From NCBI RefSeq assembly GCF_030410045.1, contig NZ_JAUFRA010000008.1, forward strand, positions 1-19,652: 19,652 nt of DNA, read 5' to 3'. This document shows positions 1 to 5,923 of this stretch, piece after piece. Every line of letters starts with the position of its first letter. Position 1 is the stretch's first letter. Origin of the DNA: Marivivens donghaensis. Its GTDB lineage: Bacteria; Pseudomonadota; Alphaproteobacteria; Rhodobacterales; Rhodobacteraceae. Under the pieces are notes generated by a model. The model saw only the letters and a program-made list of their open reading frames with translations. It had not been told where the DNA came from and searched no databases. A program made the position numbers and the translations under genes.

Positions 1-112
1 GCTGTCGGCAGAGCTGATCGCACCGATCGCGATGGAAGAAGGCCTCCGCTTCGCGATCCGCGAAGGCGGCCGTACCGTTGGTTCGGGCGTTGTTTCCAAA
101 ATCCTCGCTTAA
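1..112 (+). CDS. tuf: Elongation factor Tu, C-terminal fragment (first tuf copy)
   Basis: This is the last 36 codons of an EF-Tu gene cut by the window edge; the reading frame starts at base 2 and stops at TAA 110-112. The residues include LIAPIAMEEGLRFAIREGG and end in GVVSKILA, which is the conserved end of beta-barrel domain 3 of EF-Tu, the GTPase that brings aminoacyl-tRNA to the ribosome. A second tuf copy starts at 19527 in the same orientation, so the organism has two tuf genes flanking this whole segment. An intrinsic terminator lies 24 bases after the stop, so this copy is the last gene of its transcript. The G domain and domain 2 are outside the window. Confidence 0.95.
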   Translation, partial: LSAELIAPIAMEEGLRFAIREGGRTVGSGVVSKILA

Positions 113-136
113 TTCGCGATAGATTTGAGAATGACG

Positions 137-171
137 AAGGGCCGTCCTGAAGAGGGCGGCCCTTTTCTTTT
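137..171 (+). terminator. Intrinsic terminator after the first tuf copy
   Basis: AAGGGCCGTCC (137-147) pairs with GGGCGGCCCTT (154-164) as an 11-bp stem with one G-U pair and a six-base loop, followed by TTCTTTT (165-171). It separates tuf from the zntB-type gene. Confidence 0.92.
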
Positions 172-217
172 GCGTTCTGACTTGGTTTGGTTGGGACAGA
201 CCTGAACAGAGGCGCAC

Positions 218-1207
218 ATGTCAGATACTCCCGTTCTATTTTCGCGCGTTTTACAAGACGGCCAGTGGTTGGATCCGTCGGCAGATGAGACCATCGCGCA
301 AGCCTTGCGGGAAGATCGACTGGCGTGGGCGCACATCGACGGGAAACACCCTGATGCGGCAGATTGGATATCCCACGAGTTGGACTATCTCGACCTGCAG
401 GCCAGAGAGGCGTTGTTGGATGTCGATACTCGCCCTCGCGCAAAAACGTTAAGCGATGGGATGTTTGTGATCCTTCGGGGGATCAACTTTAACGAAGGCG
501 AAGACCCCGAGGACATGGTGTCCGTCCGAATGTACATCGACGACCATCGGATTGTGACCGTTGCCCGAAAACGGGTGATGGCAATCGAGAAGCTCCAAGA
601 GATGATGGAGCGGGGGCAGGAGCCAGCCACAGCGGGTGAGTTCCTCGTCCTTTTGGCAGAAGACCTCGTTGCGCGTATTTCCGAGTTCCAATCCGAACTC
701 GACTCGACGGCGAATGACCTCGAATATCGGGTTATTCGGGAGAGGGGCGTGAACTTGCGGCAGGACGTCGCCAACCTCCGCCTCCAAGTGATCGCTGCGC
801 GGCGATATGTGGGGCCGCAGCGAGATGCGCTCAAGACAATCGCAGAATCGCCGTCCAAGGTGATTGATCACGATACGCGCCGTGAGATTGAGGAAGAGAT
901 GCTCAAGATGACGCGGGTGGCCGAAGATATGGACGAACTTCGTGATCAAGCCCTTGTGTTGCGTGAGGAATTGTCAGGCCAACTAAGCGATCAGGTGAAT
1001 AGAAACACCTTTGTCCTATCGATGTTGTCAGCGGTCTTCTTACCGCTCGGGTTTTTGACGGGGCTATTTGGCGTGAATGTTGGCGGGATGCCGGGTGTAA
1101 GCAATGCTCATGCCTTCTTCCTCCTCTGCCTGTGGTGCGTCGGAATTTTCGTTCTTCAGATCAGCCTTTTAGGGCTTTGGCGGTTGTTTACTCGTCATCG
1201 GAAGTGA
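218..1207 (+). CDS. zntB: ZntB-type CorA-family divalent metal transporter
   Basis: A 329-residue inner-membrane protein of the CorA metal-ion transporter family. The long N-terminal cytoplasmic part (about 1-265) is rich in charged helices, as expected for the CorA funnel. Two membrane segments close the protein: about 267-286, ending in LFGVNVGG, and about 297-320. The family signature after the first segment is GVN (285-287) rather than the GMN of Mg-transporting CorA. GVN followed by GG-PG resembles Escherichia coli ZntB, so zinc transport is the best guess, but the substrate cannot be read from sequence. The start at 218 has a GAGG ribosome site six bases upstream. The gene stands alone between two terminators. 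It interrupts the usual tuf to tRNA-Trp/secE neighbourhood and is probably unrelated to translation. Confidence 0.88.
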   Translation: MSDTPVLFSRVLQDGQWLDPSADETIAQALREDRLAWAHIDGKHPDAADWISHELDYLDLQAREALLDVDTRPRAKTLSDGMFVILRGINFNEGEDPEDMVSVRMYIDDHRIVTVARKRVMAIEKLQEMMERGQEPATAGEFLVLLAEDLVARISEFQSELDSTANDLEYRVIRERGVNLRQDVANLRLQVIAARRYVGPQRDALKTIAESPSKVIDHDTRREIEEEMLKMTRVAEDMDELRDQALVLREELSGQLSDQVNRNTFVLSMLSAVFLPLGFLTGLFGVNVGGMPGVSNAHAFFLLCLWCVGIFVLQISLLGLWRLFTRHRK

Positions 1208-1221
1208 AGGATTGTGACGAA

Positions 1222-1260
1222 AGGCAATTTGGGGCCTTGATTCCCCCTGTTGCCTGTTTT
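1222..1260 (+). terminator. Probable intrinsic terminator after the zntB-type gene
   Basis: AGGCAA (1222-1227) pairs with TTGCCT (1250-1255). Inside it, GGGG (1231-1234) can pair with CCCC (1244-1247), and GTTTT follows (1256-1260). The internal loop makes the stem imperfect, but placement 14 bases after the zntB stop and before a tRNA gene fits a terminator. Confidence 0.65.
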
Positions 1261-1263
1261 AAT
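1237..1263 (+). promoter_or_regulatory. Candidate promoter for tRNA-Trp
   Basis: TTGATT (1237-1242) and TTTAAT (1258-1263) resemble -35 and -10 boxes with a short 15-base spacer. The -10 box matches TATAAT at five of six positions and would start transcription near 1270, nine bases before the tRNA. It overlaps the terminator hairpin and the spacing is poor, so this is a weak call. Confidence 0.3.
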
Positions 1264-1278
1264 CACCGCCTCGGCCAT

Positions 1279-1354
1279 AGGGGTATAGCTCAGCTGGTAG
1301 AGCGACGGTCTCCAAAACCGTAGGTCGCGGGTTCGAACCCTGCTGCCCCTGCCA
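1279..1354 (+). tRNA. tRNA-Trp (anticodon CCA)
   Basis: A full 76-base cloverleaf. The acceptor arm is AGGGGTA (1279-1285) paired with TGCCCCT (1344-1350), then discriminator G and an encoded CCA end (1352-1354). The D arm contains AGCTCAGCTGGTAGAGC. The anticodon stem ACGGT/ACCGT encloses the loop CTCCAAA, giving anticodon CCA for UGG (tryptophan). The T arm contains GGTTCGAACCC. In many Alphaproteobacteria tRNA-Trp lies directly before secE; here a sulfotransferase-like gene separates them. No T-rich terminator follows the tRNA, so its precursor probably continues into the next gene and is cut out by RNases. Confidence 0.97.
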
Positions 1355-1388
1355 CTTCGGTCCTCGTTGGACCCAAGAGGAGTTCTTA

Positions 1389-2276
1389 GTGCCTCGACAG
1401 ATCGAACTTTCCTTGCATCTCGGTCCGCACAAAACTGCGACGACGCATTTGCAGCGTTCGATCCTCAATCACCAAGAAGAGATTATTGCCGCTGGCGTTC
1501 GGGCTTATGGTCCAGATTATTTGCGTCAACGTGGTCGAAACATCCCTAATTTGTTTGGTTTGACCCGTTGGGGCGCGCGGCGTGCAGCGCGACGTGAGCC
1601 AATGGATCAGCTCAAGTTCTTGGCAAAATCGGGCTGGCGCGTGTTGCTGTCCGAAGAGAACTTTCTGGGGCAGTTGCATCGCGATGATGGCACGTTGGCG
1701 TTGCCCGTTTACAGTGATGCTGCAGAGCGCATTTCGGATCTCGCCTCAAATTTTCCAGGCGTGGCTGTGCGCGTGTTCCTCGCGATCCGCCAGCCCGACA
1801 CGTTTTTAGAATCGGCCTATTCGCAAACCCTCTTTGCTGGGAAGTTTCTGCCGCCTGATCAGTTTGTCGCGCAGCATCAGCCCGATCAGGTTGATTGGGC
1901 TCACATGATGGCAGCGATTTCGGCGATTCCCAACGTATCGCTGCATGTGTGGCGCTATGAGGACTACCATCACGTCTTTCCGACCCTGATGAAACGGATG
2001 TTGCGCTGGAAGCTAGGTGGAACGGTTAAACCGTTTGGGCGCACATTGCATGCGGGCCTGTCTGTACAGGCGGTCGAACAGGTTATGGCTTGGGCACAGG
2101 AGGGGCGCGAGGGTGCATTGGCGATGGACGCACGCAAGATGTTGCCCGTTGGGCCTGATCGCCCGCGCTTCACTCTTTATGACCAGGCGGCAAAGGATGC
2201 GGCGGCTTTGGATTATCAGAGGCAGTTCGACGCCATTTGTCAGTTGCCCGACATCGATGTGATCCGTCCTGCCTAA
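1389..2276 (+). CDS. Sulfotransferase-like P-loop protein
   Basis: A 295-residue protein starting at GTG 1389 with an AAGAGGAG ribosome site about eight bases upstream. Residues 9-20 read LHLGPHKTATTH, the 5'-phosphosulfate-binding loop typical of PAPS-dependent sulfotransferase-like proteins. Around residues 130-147, an IRQPDTFLESAYSQ segment corresponds to the second, 3'-phosphate-binding motif with its Arg and Ser. Such enzymes transfer sulfate from PAPS to glycans or small molecules; the acceptor here is unknown. It shows no signal peptide or membrane segment, so it should be cytosolic. It follows tRNA-Trp by 34 bases with no terminator between them and may share that transcript. Frequent TTG and other less-preferred codons set it apart from the ribosomal genes downstream. 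It could be an inactive relative of the family. Confidence 0.75.
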   Translation: MPRQIELSLHLGPHKTATTHLQRSILNHQEEIIAAGVRAYGPDYLRQRGRNIPNLFGLTRWGARRAARREPMDQLKFLAKSGWRVLLSEENFLGQLHRDDGTLALPVYSDAAERISDLASNFPGVAVRVFLAIRQPDTFLESAYSQTLFAGKFLPPDQFVAQHQPDQVDWAHMMAAISAIPNVSLHVWRYEDYHHVFPTLMKRMLRWKLGGTVKPFGRTLHAGLSVQAVEQVMAWAQEGREGALAMDARKMLPVGPDRPRFTLYDQAAKDAAALDYQRQFDAICQLPDIDVIRPA

Positions 2277-2350
2277 GCAGCCGCTTAAGGCAAGGGTTGA
2301 ATTGCCCGTCTGAACTGCGTAAATGCGGCCCGTAACGCAGAGGATACATC

Positions 2351-2545
2351 ATGGCACGGACTAACCCCGTTCAATTCATCCAACAGACCCGCGCAGAGAT
2401 TGCGAAAGTGGTTTGGCCGACCCGCCGCGAAGTCGTGCTGACGACTGTTATGGTCTTTGTGATGACCGTGCTTTTGGCGCTGTTCTTCTCCGCAACGGAC
2501 ATGCTGATCCGTTTCGGTTTGTACGATTTGATCCTTAATCGTTAA
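2351..2545 (+). CDS. secE: Protein translocase subunit SecE
   Basis: A 64-residue short-form SecE. The amphipathic N-terminal stretch (about 1-26, with EIAKVVWPTRREV) carries the conserved Lys-Val-Trp-Pro-x-Arg core. One membrane segment follows (about 29-50), then a short tail. SecE clamps SecY in the SecYEG protein-conducting channel. It lies directly before nusG, the standard bacterial order. The ATG has AGAGGA about eight bases upstream. A weak promoter-like pair, TTGAAT (2297-2302) and TAAATG (2320-2325) with a 17-base spacer, precedes it, along with a small hairpin CTGCGT/ACGCAG; neither is convincing alone. Confidence 0.96.
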   Translation: MARTNPVQFIQQTRAEIAKVVWPTRREVVLTTVMVFVMTVLLALFFSATDMLIRFGLYDLILNR

Positions 2546-2742
2546 TTCGCCCATCAGCGAAAATCGGCTAACCCCCCTTGTAATCATAGGGTTACGGCGG
2601 TAATAGCCACAAACTCCGGATGGGCGTGCGGCGAATCGTGTTGCGCGCCGATTTTCTTTTGTCCGGGAATGGTAGCGCAAGCTGCTGACTTATAATGGAA
2701 TTTACGGCCTAAACGGGCCCAGTACGGCGAGGTGTCGGAGAC
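2546..2742 (+). promoter_or_regulatory. secE-nusG spacer with a possible nusG promoter
   Basis: This 197-base gap is long for two genes that are often closely linked. It holds a perfect -10 box TATAAT at 2691-2696, but no matching -35 box 15-19 bases upstream. It would start transcription near 2703 and drive the nusG-rplK-rplA block. Just before it, GAATCG/CGATTT and CGGCG/CGCCG pairings precede a T-rich run (about 2651-2660) that could act as a weak terminator. The pattern suggests that transcription partly stops and restarts here, which is inference. Confidence 0.4.
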
Positions 2743-3276
2743 ATGGCGAAACGGTGGTATTCGGTAAGTGTGCTCTCGAACTTCGAGAAGAAGATCGCCG
2801 AGCAGATCCGTGCCAAGGTTGAAGAGCAGGGTCTTGAGGCCCAAATCGATGAAGTTCTGGTCCCGACCGAAGAGGTGATCGAAGTTCGTCGCGGTAAGAA
2901 AGTGACCACTGAGCGCCGGTTTATGCCGGGTTACGTTCTTGTTCACATGGAAATGTCTGATGAGGGGTATCACCTCGTCAACTCGATCAACCGGGTAACC
3001 GGTTTCCTTGGTCCTCAGGGCCGCCCGATGCCGATGCGCGATGCAGAAGTTCAGGCGATCCTTGGCCGCGTTGAAGAAGGTCAAGAAGCGCCGCGCGTTG
3101 AGATCAGCTTCGAAGTGGGTGAAAAGGTCAAGGTTAACGACGGTCCGTTCGAAGACTTCGACGGCATGGTCGAGGAAGTGGATGAGATCAGCCAGCGCCT
3201 GAAGGTGACGGTTTCGATCTTCGGCCGTGCTACGCCGGTCGAGCTGGAATTTACTCAGGTTACTAAACAGTACTGA
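2743..3276 (+). CDS. nusG: Transcription termination/antitermination factor NusG
   Basis: A 177-residue NusG, the usual bacterial length. The N-terminal NGN domain (about 4-115) begins with RWYSVSVLSNFEKK and contains the RRFMPGYVLV segment that contacts the RNA polymerase clamp. The KOW domain (about 122-175) carries VNDGPFEDFDGMVEEVD, the surface that binds Rho or ribosomal protein S10. NusG suppresses pausing and couples transcription to translation or to Rho. A GGAG site lies four bases before the ATG. A 102-base leader separates it from rplK; no terminator is seen there, so nusG and the L11/L1 genes are probably co-transcribed. Confidence 0.97.
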   Translation: MAKRWYSVSVLSNFEKKIAEQIRAKVEEQGLEAQIDEVLVPTEEVIEVRRGKKVTTERRFMPGYVLVHMEMSDEGYHLVNSINRVTGFLGPQGRPMPMRDAEVQAILGRVEEGQEAPRVEISFEVGEKVKVNDGPFEDFDGMVEEVDEISQRLKVTVSIFGRATPVELEFTQVTKQY

Positions 3277-3378
3277 GTTTATCACGTGGGAGGCTGAGCG
3301 AGCGCGCTCGTAAGGCTGGACCACACAACGATTAACCTGACGCACGCGTGCTGAAGGTGTTGGAAAAAGGAGAGGCCA
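3277..3378 (+). promoter_or_regulatory. rplK leader with a probable L1-binding mRNA site
   Basis: The leader contains GTGGGAGGCT (3286-3295), which matches the 5' strand of the L1-binding region of bacterial 23S rRNA (helix 76, as I recall it from E. coli). GTGG (3286-3289) pairs with CCAC (3321-3324) to close an outer stem. A hairpin GAGCG (3296-3300)/CGCTC (3305-3309) forms the top, and an asymmetric internal loop lies between, as in the rRNA site. L1 is known to repress its own L11-L1 operon by binding such a mimic. The SD AAGGAGAGG sits downstream at about 3367-3375. Confidence 0.7.
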
Positions 3379-3804
3379 ATGGCCAAGAAAGTAATGGGTC
3401 AGCTGAAGCTGCAGGTTCCTGCAGGTAAAGCAAACCCTTCCCCGCCCGTAGGTCCTGCGCTGGGTCAGCGCGGCATCAACATCATGGAATTCACGAAGGC
3501 CTTCAACGCGAAGACCGCTGACATGGAGCCGGGCGCTCCGTGCCCGACCGTGATCACCTACTACCAAGACAAATCCTTCACCTTTGAGATCAAGACGCCG
3601 CCGGCATCTTACTACCTCAAAAAAGCTGCTAAGCTTCAGTCGGGTTCTAAAACCCCTGGTAAAGCAGTCGCAGGTTCTGTCACCGTTGCTCAGGTGAAAG
3701 AAATAGCAGAGGCCAAAATGAAGGACCTCAACGCAAACTCGATCGAAGCCGCGATGCAGATTATTCTGGGTTCGGCTCGCTCCATGGGCATCGAGGTGAA
3801 GTAA
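3379..3804 (+). CDS. rplK: 50S ribosomal protein L11
   Basis: A 141-residue L11, full length. The N-terminal domain opens with MAKKVMGQLKLQVPAGKA, followed by the proline-rich PSPPVGPALGQRG (about 20-32) that faces the GTPase centre and binds thiostrepton-type drugs. The C-terminal domain (about 75-141) binds the 23S rRNA hairpin near base 1067 and ends in ARSMGIEVK. L11 forms the base of the stalk that EF-G and EF-Tu contact. A strong AAGGAGAGG site precedes the ATG. rplA begins two bases after its stop, so the two proteins are made from one message and are probably both controlled by L1 acting on the leader upstream. Confidence 0.98.
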   Translation: MAKKVMGQLKLQVPAGKANPSPPVGPALGQRGINIMEFTKAFNAKTADMEPGAPCPTVITYYQDKSFTFEIKTPPASYYLKKAAKLQSGSKTPGKAVAGSVTVAQVKEIAEAKMKDLNANSIEAAMQIILGSARSMGIEVK

Positions 3805-3805
3805 G

Positions 3806-4498
3806 ATGGCTGGTAAGCGTATCACAGCAGCACGCGCTGCATTCGAAGGCAAAGAGAACCTGAAGGTAGCTGACGCTATCGCTCTGGTTAAATCTAACGC
3901 TTCTGCCAAATTCGACGAAACCGTTGAGATTGCGCTGAACCTCGGTGTTGACCCGCGTCACGCCGACCAGATGGTTCGTGGCACTGTCAACCTGCCGAAC
4001 GGCACAGGTAAAACTGTTCGCGTTGCTGTTTTTGCTCGTGGCGACAAAGCTGAAGAAGCTAAAGCTGCTGGTGCAGACATCGTTGGCGCAGAAGACCTGA
4101 TGGAAATCGTTCAGGGCGGCAAAATCGAGTTCGAACGTTGCATCGCAACTCCGGACATGATGCCGATCGTTGGTCGGCTGGGTAAAGTTCTCGGCCCGCG
4201 CAACCTGATGCCGAACCCGAAAATCGGCACTGTGACCATGGACGTTGCTGAAGCTGTAAAAGCAGCTAAAGGCGGTCAGGTTCAGTTCAAAGTTGAAAAA
4301 GCTGGCGTTATCCACGCTGGTATCGGCAAAGCTTCCTTCGACGCGAAAGCACTCGAAGAGAACCTGCTTGCTTTCGTTGACGCTGTTCAGAAAGCAAAAC
4401 CGACCGGTGCTAAAGGCGCATACATGAAAAAAGTCTCGATCAGCTCCACAATGGGCCCGGGCGTTTCGGTAAGCGTTGAATCCGCGACTGGTAACTAA
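3806..4498 (+). CDS. rplA: 50S ribosomal protein L1
   Basis: A 230-residue L1 of standard length. Domain I is split around an inserted domain II, and the RNA-binding motifs are visible: VEIALNLGVDPRHADQMVRG near 50-70 and LGKVLGPRNLMPNPKIGTVT near 125-145. The C-terminal SSTMGPGVSVSVES is also typical. L1 builds the mobile L1 stalk that moves deacylated tRNA out of the E site, and in bacteria it also represses its own operon. The ATG begins one base after the rplK stop; its ribosome site GAGGTGA lies inside the end of rplK, which points to translational coupling. The gene is followed by the L10 leader. Confidence 0.98.
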   Translation: MAGKRITAARAAFEGKENLKVADAIALVKSNASAKFDETVEIALNLGVDPRHADQMVRGTVNLPNGTGKTVRVAVFARGDKAEEAKAAGADIVGAEDLMEIVQGGKIEFERCIATPDMMPIVGRLGKVLGPRNLMPNPKIGTVTMDVAEAVKAAKGGQVQFKVEKAGVIHAGIGKASFDAKALEENLLAFVDAVQKAKPTGAKGAYMKKVSISSTMGPGVSVSVESATGN

Positions 4499-4729
4499 GA
4501 ATTTTTACCGCTTCGGCGGTGAAATGGCAGGGCTGTAACGGCCCTGTCCTGTCCGAGACGGAGGGTTGGGGTTGCCCCAATAATTCCTTCCTGAGATGGG
4601 AAACGAGATAAATTTCCGTTCGCTTACAGAACGGGCGATTTGGCTCGGGACCCTGAAACGGACCCGAACGGCCCTCGACTTTCGGGGGTCAACTTGAGCC
4701 GGGGGAAACCCCAAACTTGGAGTGAAACT
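4499..4729 (+). promoter_or_regulatory. L10 (rplJ) leader RNA
   Basis: A 231-base gap before rplJ with many hairpins. ACCGC/GCGGT closes a UUCG loop (4507-4520). CAGGGC/GCCCTG lies at 4528-4546. TTGGGG/CCCCAA lies near 4566-4580. CCGTTC/GAACGG lies near 4617-4635, and CCCTCG/CGGGGG near 4674-4690. A GAAA tetraloop hairpin, GGGG/CCCC, is just before the ribosome site. L10-L12 complex autoregulation through the rplJ leader is widespread in bacteria, so this is the expected place. A weak AATAAT box at 4579-4584 could be a promoter but lacks a good -35. Confidence 0.7.
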
Positions 4730-5242
4730 GTGGATAGAGCACAAAAAGAGAAGCTGGTCGACGAACTCGGCCAAATCTTTGAAAGCTCTGGCGTCGTAGT
4801 GGTTGCCCACTACGAAGGCATGACAGTTGCTGAAATGCAGGACCTGCGCGCTCAAATGCGTGAAGCGGGCGGTTCCGTACGCGTTGCCAAGAACAAGCTC
4901 GCCAAAATCGCCCTTGAAGGTAAGCCTTGCGCAAGCATCGCAAACTACCTGACGGGCATGACCGTGTTGTCTTACTCGGAAGACCCTGTGGCAGCTGCCA
5001 AAGTGGTCGACAAGTTCGCTAAAGCTAACGACAAGCTCGTTATCCTTGGCGGTGCTATGGGTGAGAACGCACTGGATGTCGCCGGCGTTAAAGCCGTCGC
5101 ACAAATGCCGTCCCGTGAAGAGCTTATTGCTTCGATCGTTGGCTGCATCGGTGCGCCTGCTTCGAACATCGCTGGTGCCATTGGCGCGCCTGCATCGAAC
5201 ATCGCGAGCATTCTTTCGACTATCGAAGAGAAAGCTGCATAA
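4730..5242 (+). CDS. rplJ: 50S ribosomal protein L10
   Basis: A 170-residue L10 starting at GTG 4730, giving MDRAQKEKLVDELG; GGAG lies at 4719-4722, seven bases upstream. A longer in-frame start at 4640 would add 30 residues unlike any L10 and would use leader RNA, so I reject it. The N-terminal domain (about 1-128) binds 23S rRNA beside L11. The C-terminal helix (about 131-163) is built of three 11-residue modules, the last two both beginning APASNIA, which dock L12 dimers. Three modules suggest six L12 copies per ribosome rather than four. rplL follows 71 bases later. Confidence 0.97.
   Translation: MDRAQKEKLVDELGQIFESSGVVVVAHYEGMTVAEMQDLRAQMREAGGSVRVAKNKLAKIALEGKPCASIANYLTGMTVLSYSEDPVAAAKVVDKFAKANDKLVILGGAMGENALDVAGVKAVAQMPSREELIASIVGCIGAPASNIAGAIGAPASNIASILSTIEEKAA
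5153..5218 (+). repeat. Tandem 33-base repeat in rplJ encoding L12-docking modules
   Basis: Two adjacent 33-base units (5153-5185 and 5186-5218) encode residues 142-152 (APASNIAGAIG) and 153-163 (APASNIASILS). The DNA differs mostly at third codon positions in the shared part. A more diverged unit (ELIASIVGCIG, 131-141) precedes them in the same 11-residue register. Confidence 0.85.
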
Positions 5243-5313
5243 GCAACCAATTGCCCTCGTAGGGATTAATCATCTCGCGTTGGAACACACTTAAATCGAA
5301 CGGAAAGCATAAA

Positions 5314-5685
5314 ATGGCTGATCTGAAAAAACTTGCTGAAGAGATCGTTGGTCTGACCCTTCTCGAAGCACAAGAACTGAAAACCATCCTCAAAGACGAG
5401 TACGGCATCGAGCCTGCTGCTGGTGGCGCTGTAATGGTTGCTGGCCCGGCTGCTGCTGCTGAAGCTGCTGAAGAGAAAACTGAGTTCGACGTCATCCTGA
5501 AAGACGCTGGCGCTCAGAAAATCAACGTCATCAAAGAAGTTCGCGGCATCACTGGTCTCGGCCTGAAAGAAGCTAAAGACCTCGTTGAGGCTGGCGGCAA
5601 AGTCAAAGAAGGCGCTTCGAAAGCAGAAGCAGAAGACATCAAAGCGAAGCTGGAAGCAGCTGGCGCGAAAATCGAACTGGCCTAA
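5314..5685 (+). CDS. rplL: 50S ribosomal protein L7/L12
   Basis: A 123-residue L7/L12. The N-terminal dimerisation helices (about 1-32, starting MADLKKLAEEIVGLTLLEAQ) bind L10. A flexible Ala/Gly-rich hinge (about 38-56) follows. The C-terminal domain (about 57-123) contains the conserved KINVIKEVRGITGLGLKEAK, the surface that recruits EF-Tu and EF-G. It is the only multi-copy ribosomal protein, so it must be made in excess over L10 and over the downstream rpoBC. Very strong use of GCT, GAA and AAA codons fits high expression. The ribosome site is weak (CGGAAAG), about ten bases before the ATG. Confidence 0.98.
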   Translation: MADLKKLAEEIVGLTLLEAQELKTILKDEYGIEPAAGGAVMVAGPAAAAEAAEEKTEFDVILKDAGAQKINVIKEVRGITGLGLKEAKDLVEAGGKVKEGASKAEAEDIKAKLEAAGAKIELA

Positions 5686-5923
5686 TCGCCTGTTCTCGGC
5701 CCCTAGGGTCGTGCAAATTCGGCTGGATCCGCGGTATCGCGGGTCCAGCCAAACCTGTCTTAGCGGAACGTTTAACTAGAAAACGCTCTCCTCAGGTAGG
5801 TTCCACAGTCGGGAGGCCCCCCTTGGGACGGGGGCCAGGAATAGACAGGAACAACCTTCTCAATGGGGAAATGTCGCGGCCCCGGCGACATGGACCCGCA
5901 GAGATCGAAAGGTGACACAGCAC
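5686..5923 (+). promoter_or_regulatory. Structured rplL-rpoB spacer (rpoB leader)
   Basis: This 238-base gap has no gene. It contains a strong 13-bp hairpin (5721-5750), a 7-bp hairpin GGCCCCC/GGGGGCC (5815-5836) and a 7-bp hairpin ATGTCGC/GCGACAT (5871-5891) ending some 17 bases before the SD. A conserved structured RNA upstream of rpoB, the Rhodo-rpoB motif, has been described in Rhodobacterales; from memory this is the right position and taxon, but I cannot verify a match. Its likely role is to set RNA polymerase output against L12 output. Confidence 0.65.
5721..5750 (+). other. Strong 13-bp RNA hairpin in the rpoB leader
   Basis: GGCTGGATCCGCG (5721-5733) pairs with CGCGGGTCCAGCC (5738-5750), with one G-U pair and a GTAT loop. 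No T tract follows, so it is not an ordinary intrinsic terminator. An RNase III processing site, as known between rplL and rpoB in E. coli, or part of a regulatory RNA is more likely. Confidence 0.8.

Noticed and set aside
1279..2350. Integrated element using tRNA-Trp as attachment site
   Set aside because: No integrase and no second copy of the tRNA 3' end was seen; only one gene lies between the tRNA and secE.
2584..3909. A 441-codon open frame on the - strand across nusG and rplK
   Set aside because: Mirror frame of two biased genes that share a register.
4640..4729. Upstream in-frame ATG extending L10 by 30 residues
   Set aside because: The extension is unlike L10 and lies in the structured leader; GTG 4730 has a proper ribosome site and gives the family length.
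5721..5750. Intrinsic terminator between rplL and rpoB
   Set aside because: The hairpin is strong but is followed by AAACCTG rather than a T tract.
5912..5923. GTG start for rpoB four codons upstream
   Set aside because: It would use the AAGGTGA ribosome site as coding sequence; ATG 5924 gives the usual N-terminus.
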